Shown: positions 6,054 to 8,456 of the stretch, one piece after another
Layout: every line of letters begins with the position of its first letter
Numbering within the stretch: position 1 is the stretch's first letter
Notes under the pieces: model-generated
The model's database searches: none
Told to the model about the DNA's origin: nothing
Seen by the model: the letters and a program-made list of their open reading frames with translations, nothing else
Assembly: GCA_023257495.1 (NCBI GenBank)
Contig: JALRCC010000105.1
Coordinates: 1 to 8,456, forward strand
Source of the DNA: Rugosibacter sp.
GTDB taxonomy: Bacteria > Pseudomonadota > Gammaproteobacteria > Burkholderiales > Rhodocyclaceae
Direction of reading: 5' to 3'
Length of the DNA: 8,456 nt
Translations under genes and position numbers: made by a program

Positions 6054-6149
6054 TGAACGAAACACCCCGTACGCAGCGATGCACGATTTAGCAGGCTGCC
6101 TTACATTTGCTTACCGCAACCCACAAACTGGATCGACTAGAATTTCCCG

Positions 6150-7448
6150 ATGAAAATTCCTATCCGTCTTGGCTTTCTGCCTGTTGCTGCGTTAGCTCTT
6201 CTGGTGCTCATTGCTGGGTATGCCGCTTGGCATTTTTTAACCGCTGATGGCGATACGCTAAAGTTCAAGCAAGCCAAGGTTGAGAGGGGATCCATTACCG
6301 CGGCAGTATCCGCCACGGGCACGCTTAACCCGGTTGTCTCGGTGCAAGTGGGCTCGCAGATTTCCGGCCAGATAAAAGAACTTCTGGTGGACTTCAATTC
6401 ACCAGTAAAAGCTGGTCAGCTGATCGCCCGACTTGACCCGGAAACCTATCGTCAACGCGTGATCCAGGCGCAGGCAGATACCGAAGCAGCACGGGCCAAT
6501 CTGGTGATGCAGCAGGCGGATGTTCTCCGCGTGCAGGCGAATCTGGCCGATACACAACGCGACTACGCCCGTAAAAAGTTACTGGTAGAAAAGAAATTCA
6601 TCTCGCCCGCTGATCTCGATAAAGCACAAACCACGTTCGATGCAGCCACAGCCGCGCTACGTGTGGCCCAGGCACAAGCGCTCAGTGGCGCAGCGCAGTT
6701 GCGTCAACGTCAGGCCTTGCTGGCACAAGCACAAGTGGATTTAAGCCGCACTGAAATTCGCTCACCGGTTGATGGCGTGGTCGTCAAGCGCAGCGTGGAT
6801 ACCGGACAGACCGTTGCTGCCAGCCTACAGGCACCTGAGCTGTTTATCATTGCCAAAAACCTGAGTGACATGCAGGTAGAGACTTCCGTTGATGAAGCTG
6901 ATGTAGGCCGTATCCAGCCAGGCCAGAGCGTAAGTTTTACCGTTGATGCGTTTCCCGGGCAGCATTTTGCCGGGCAGATCAAACAGGTGCGCAAGGCAGC
7001 GTCGATTGTTTCCAATGTCGTGAGCTACACCGTGGTTGTTTCTGCGGCCAACCCTGATCTCTTATTGCTGCCTGGCATGACGGCCAATGTACGCATCATC
7101 ACGGCGCACAAGGACAATGTACTCAAAGTGCCCAATGCTGCGTTACGTTTCAACCCGCCTGCAAACAGCGCTGAAAAAAGCGATAAAAAGGGCCCATCCG
7201 CCGTCTCACCAGCGCCGACTTTTTCAGGGTGGGGAAAAGACCGCAGCAATACCAGTCGGCTGTGGGTACTGGATAAAAACAATAAGCCACGTGCCATCTC
7301 GGTGAGTCTCGGCCTCACGGATGGCAGCATGACCGAGATTATCGTGGATGATCCTCAGATCAAAGCCGATAGTGAAGTTATTGTCGGCATGCAAAGTGAT
7401 GCCCGTAAAAAGCCTGCCGCAGGCGCACCTGGCCCACGCATGTTTTGA
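6150..7448 (+). CDS. macA: MacA-like periplasmic adaptor subunit (HlyD/RND-type membrane fusion protein)
   Basis: A 432-residue adaptor linking an inner-membrane ABC transporter to an outer-membrane channel for export of macrolides, peptides or other amphiphiles. A short cytoplasmic N-terminus is followed by one membrane anchor (about residues 7-30, LGFLPVAALALLVLIAGYAAW). Next comes the first lipoyl half (VSATGTLNPVVSVQVGSQISGQI, about 53-76), a long Ala/Gln-rich coiled-coil hairpin (about 98-195), the second lipoyl half (RTEIRSPVDGVVVKRSVDTGQ), beta-barrel segments, and a membrane-proximal C-terminal domain. The insertion with SAEKSDKKGP and WVLDKNNKPR near the C-terminus is typical of MacA-type adaptors. 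The ribosome binding site at ATG 6150 is weak. The ATPase gene starts 35 bases after its stop, so the two form an operon. Substrate cannot be read from the sequence. The 96 bases between selO and macA contain no terminator that I can see. Confidence 0.92.
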   Translation: MKIPIRLGFLPVAALALLVLIAGYAAWHFLTADGDTLKFKQAKVERGSITAAVSATGTLNPVVSVQVGSQISGQIKELLVDFNSPVKAGQLIARLDPETYRQRVIQAQADTEAARANLVMQQADVLRVQANLADTQRDYARKKLLVEKKFISPADLDKAQTTFDAATAALRVAQAQALSGAAQLRQRQALLAQAQVDLSRTEIRSPVDGVVVKRSVDTGQTVAASLQAPELFIIAKNLSDMQVETSVDEADVGRIQPGQSVSFTVDAFPGQHFAGQIKQVRKAASIVSNVVSYTVVVSAANPDLLLLPGMTANVRIITAHKDNVLKVPNAALRFNPPANSAEKSDKKGPSAVSPAPTFSGWGKDRSNTSRLWVLDKNNKPRAISVSLGLTDGSMTEIIVDDPQIKADSEVIVGMQSDARKKPAAGAPGPRMF

Positions 7449-7483
7449 TTGCTCATCCAGAGACGGATTCAAGGATTGACAAC

Positions 7484-8203
7484 ATGGCAGCACTGATTCA
7501 TGTGGATGGTCTGGCCAAGGATTACCCGATGGGCAGCACCCTTGTGCCAGCCTTGCGTGGGGTCACGCTCGACATTGCCGCTGGCGAATTCGTTGCTGTC
7601 ATGGGGCCATCTGGCTCCGGCAAATCCACGTTCATGAATCTGCTCGGTTGCCTTGACCAGCCCAGTCGTGGTCGCTATCAACTGGCGGATCAGGAAGTCT
7701 CGCAACTCTCCGGTGATGCCTTGGCGCATGTGCGCAATCGGCAAATCGGCTTTGTGTTCCAGCACTTCAACCTGCTGGCACGCACATCCGCCTTGGACAA
7801 TGTCGCCCTGCCCCTGCTCTACAGCCAGATTCCCGTGGCCGAACATGCTGCTCGCGCCAAACAACGGCTCGCGCAGGTGGGGCTCGCCGAGCGCATGGAT
7901 CACCATCCCGCGCAGCTTTCCGGCGGCCAGCAGCAGCGCGTAGCCATTGCCCGCGCACTGGTCTGCCAACCGCAACTGGTCCTCGCAGATGAGCCCACCG
8001 GTGCCCTCGATAGCCGCACCAGTATCGAGATCATGGCGCTGTTGCAGCAGCTCAATCACGAAGGCATCACCATCGTGCTGGTGACGCATGAACACGATAT
8101 TGCGCTGTTCGCCAGCCGCATCATCAGCTTTCGCGATGGCATCGTGATCGAAGATAAAGCCAATGTGCCCCATGATGCGGCGGCATGGCTGCGCAAGACA
8201 TAA
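7484..8203 (+). CDS. ABC transporter ATP-binding protein, MacB/LolD type
   Basis: A 239-residue ATPase that powers the MacAB-type exporter on the cytoplasmic face of the inner membrane. It has Walker [10 protein letters not shown] (41-49, Lys47), the Q-loop in VFQHFNLL (Gln93), the signature LSGGQQQR (145-152), Walker B LVLADEP with Glu170, the D-loop GALDS, and the switch His202 in VTHEHD. Sequence and length match the MacB/LolD/FtsE-like group, whose partners are permeases with few membrane segments. ATG 7484 is chosen because AAGGA at 7471-7475 is 8 bases upstream and the protein then begins [17 protein letters not shown] at 7445 overlapping the macA stop is open but would add 13 unneeded residues. 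E. coli MacB carries this domain fused to its permease; here it is a separate gene. Confidence 0.95.
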   Translation: MAALIHVDGLAKDYPMGSTLVPALRGVTLDIAAGEFVAVMGPSGSGKSTFMNLLGCLDQPSRGRYQLADQEVSQLSGDALAHVRNRQIGFVFQHFNLLARTSALDNVALPLLYSQIPVAEHAARAKQRLAQVGLAERMDHHPAQLSGGQQQRVAIARALVCQPQLVLADEPTGALDSRTSIEIMALLQQLNHEGITIVLVTHEHDIALFASRIISFRDGIVIEDKANVPHDAAAWLRKT

Positions 8204-8204
8204 C

Positions 8205-8456
8205 GTGAATCTCGTCGCCATCCTGCGTGTCGCCCTGCTTGCCCTGCGCATCAACAAGATGCGCTCGGCATTGACCATGCTTGGCATCATCATTGGCGTG
8301 GCCGCAGTTATTGTCATGATCGCCGTTGGCAACGGCGCGCAGGCACGTGTCGAAGAACAAATCAAAAGCCTCGGCTCGAATATCATCATGGTGCTATCCG
8401 GCTCGGTGACATCAGGTGGCGCGCGCGGCGGCTCGGGCTCACAGCCGACCATTTAT
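8205..8456 (+). CDS. MacB-type ABC transporter permease, N-terminal part (3' end outside window)
   Basis: Eighty-four codons are open to the right edge. They encode an N-terminal amphipathic stretch (VAILRVALLALRINKMRSALTM), the first transmembrane helix (LGIIIGVAAVIVMIAVGNGA), and the start of the periplasmic domain (VEEQIKSLGSNIIMV, then a Gly/Ser-rich loop). This is the standard beginning of MacB/FtsX-type permeases. I place the start at GTG 8205, one base after the ATPase stop codon, because the protein then has the usual pre-helix segment; no strong Shine-Dalgarno precedes it, so translation is probably coupled to the ATPase gene. An internal ATG at 8259 would remove most of that segment. 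The rest of the periplasmic core and the remaining helices should lie to the right. Confidence 0.9.
   Translation, partial: MNLVAILRVALLALRINKMRSALTMLGIIIGVAAVIVMIAVGNGAQARVEEQIKSLGSNIIMVLSGSVTSGGARGGSGSQPTIY

Noticed and set aside
6054..6149. Promoter or terminator between selO and macA
   Set aside because: A TAGAAT near 6136 has no acceptable -35 partner, and no hairpin with a T tract is visible.
7469..8452. Minus-strand open frame of 327 residues
   Set aside because: Antisense to the ABC ATPase and permease genes, which carry all expected motifs; it is a by-product of their codon bias.

Overview
The window looks like proteobacterial chromosome. Its SelO, MsrA and split MacAB-type exporter genes are all of the kind common in Beta- and Gammaproteobacteria, but nothing seen here fixes the genus. 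It divides into an accessory part (about 1-3862) and a housekeeping part (about 3989-8456).

Accessory part. Positions 1-1298 (minus strand) hold one long reading frame that leaves the window. It encodes a DUF2971-family protein and is visibly AT-richer than the genes on the right. A divergent intergenic region of about 160 bp follows, dominated by a large GC-rich hairpin (1357-1407). Three plus-strand genes come next: a 373-residue protein of unknown function with DNA-binding-like ends (1457-2578), a HUH-superfamily rolling-circle replication endonuclease with HWH and YxxKY motifs (2727-3572), and a small AlpA-type regulator/excisionase-like protein (3579-3803). Noncoding structure is dense here: inverted repeats ahead of rep, a hairpin that includes the rep ribosome binding site, two consecutive GC-rich hairpins inside the start of rep, and a direct-repeat pair plus an inverted repeat after alpA. 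I read this as a small rolling-circle replicating element, satellite or remnant, or as the right end of a larger integrated island that continues to the left. No integrase, transposase, coat or packaging gene is visible.

Housekeeping part. After a rho-independent terminator (3906-3934) come msrA (methionine sulfoxide reductase A) and, 25 bp later, selO (protein adenylyltransferase), a plausible redox-stress operon. After a 96-bp gap comes a MacAB-type tripartite export operon: periplasmic adaptor (macA-like), ABC ATPase, and the start of a separate MacB-type permease that is cut by the right window edge. In E. coli the ATPase and permease form one protein; here they are two genes separated by a single base.

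The accessory module is the most interesting part. The replication protein is a recognisable type, but the 373-residue partner and the set of structured DNA sites around rep are not explained by ordinary gene annotation.
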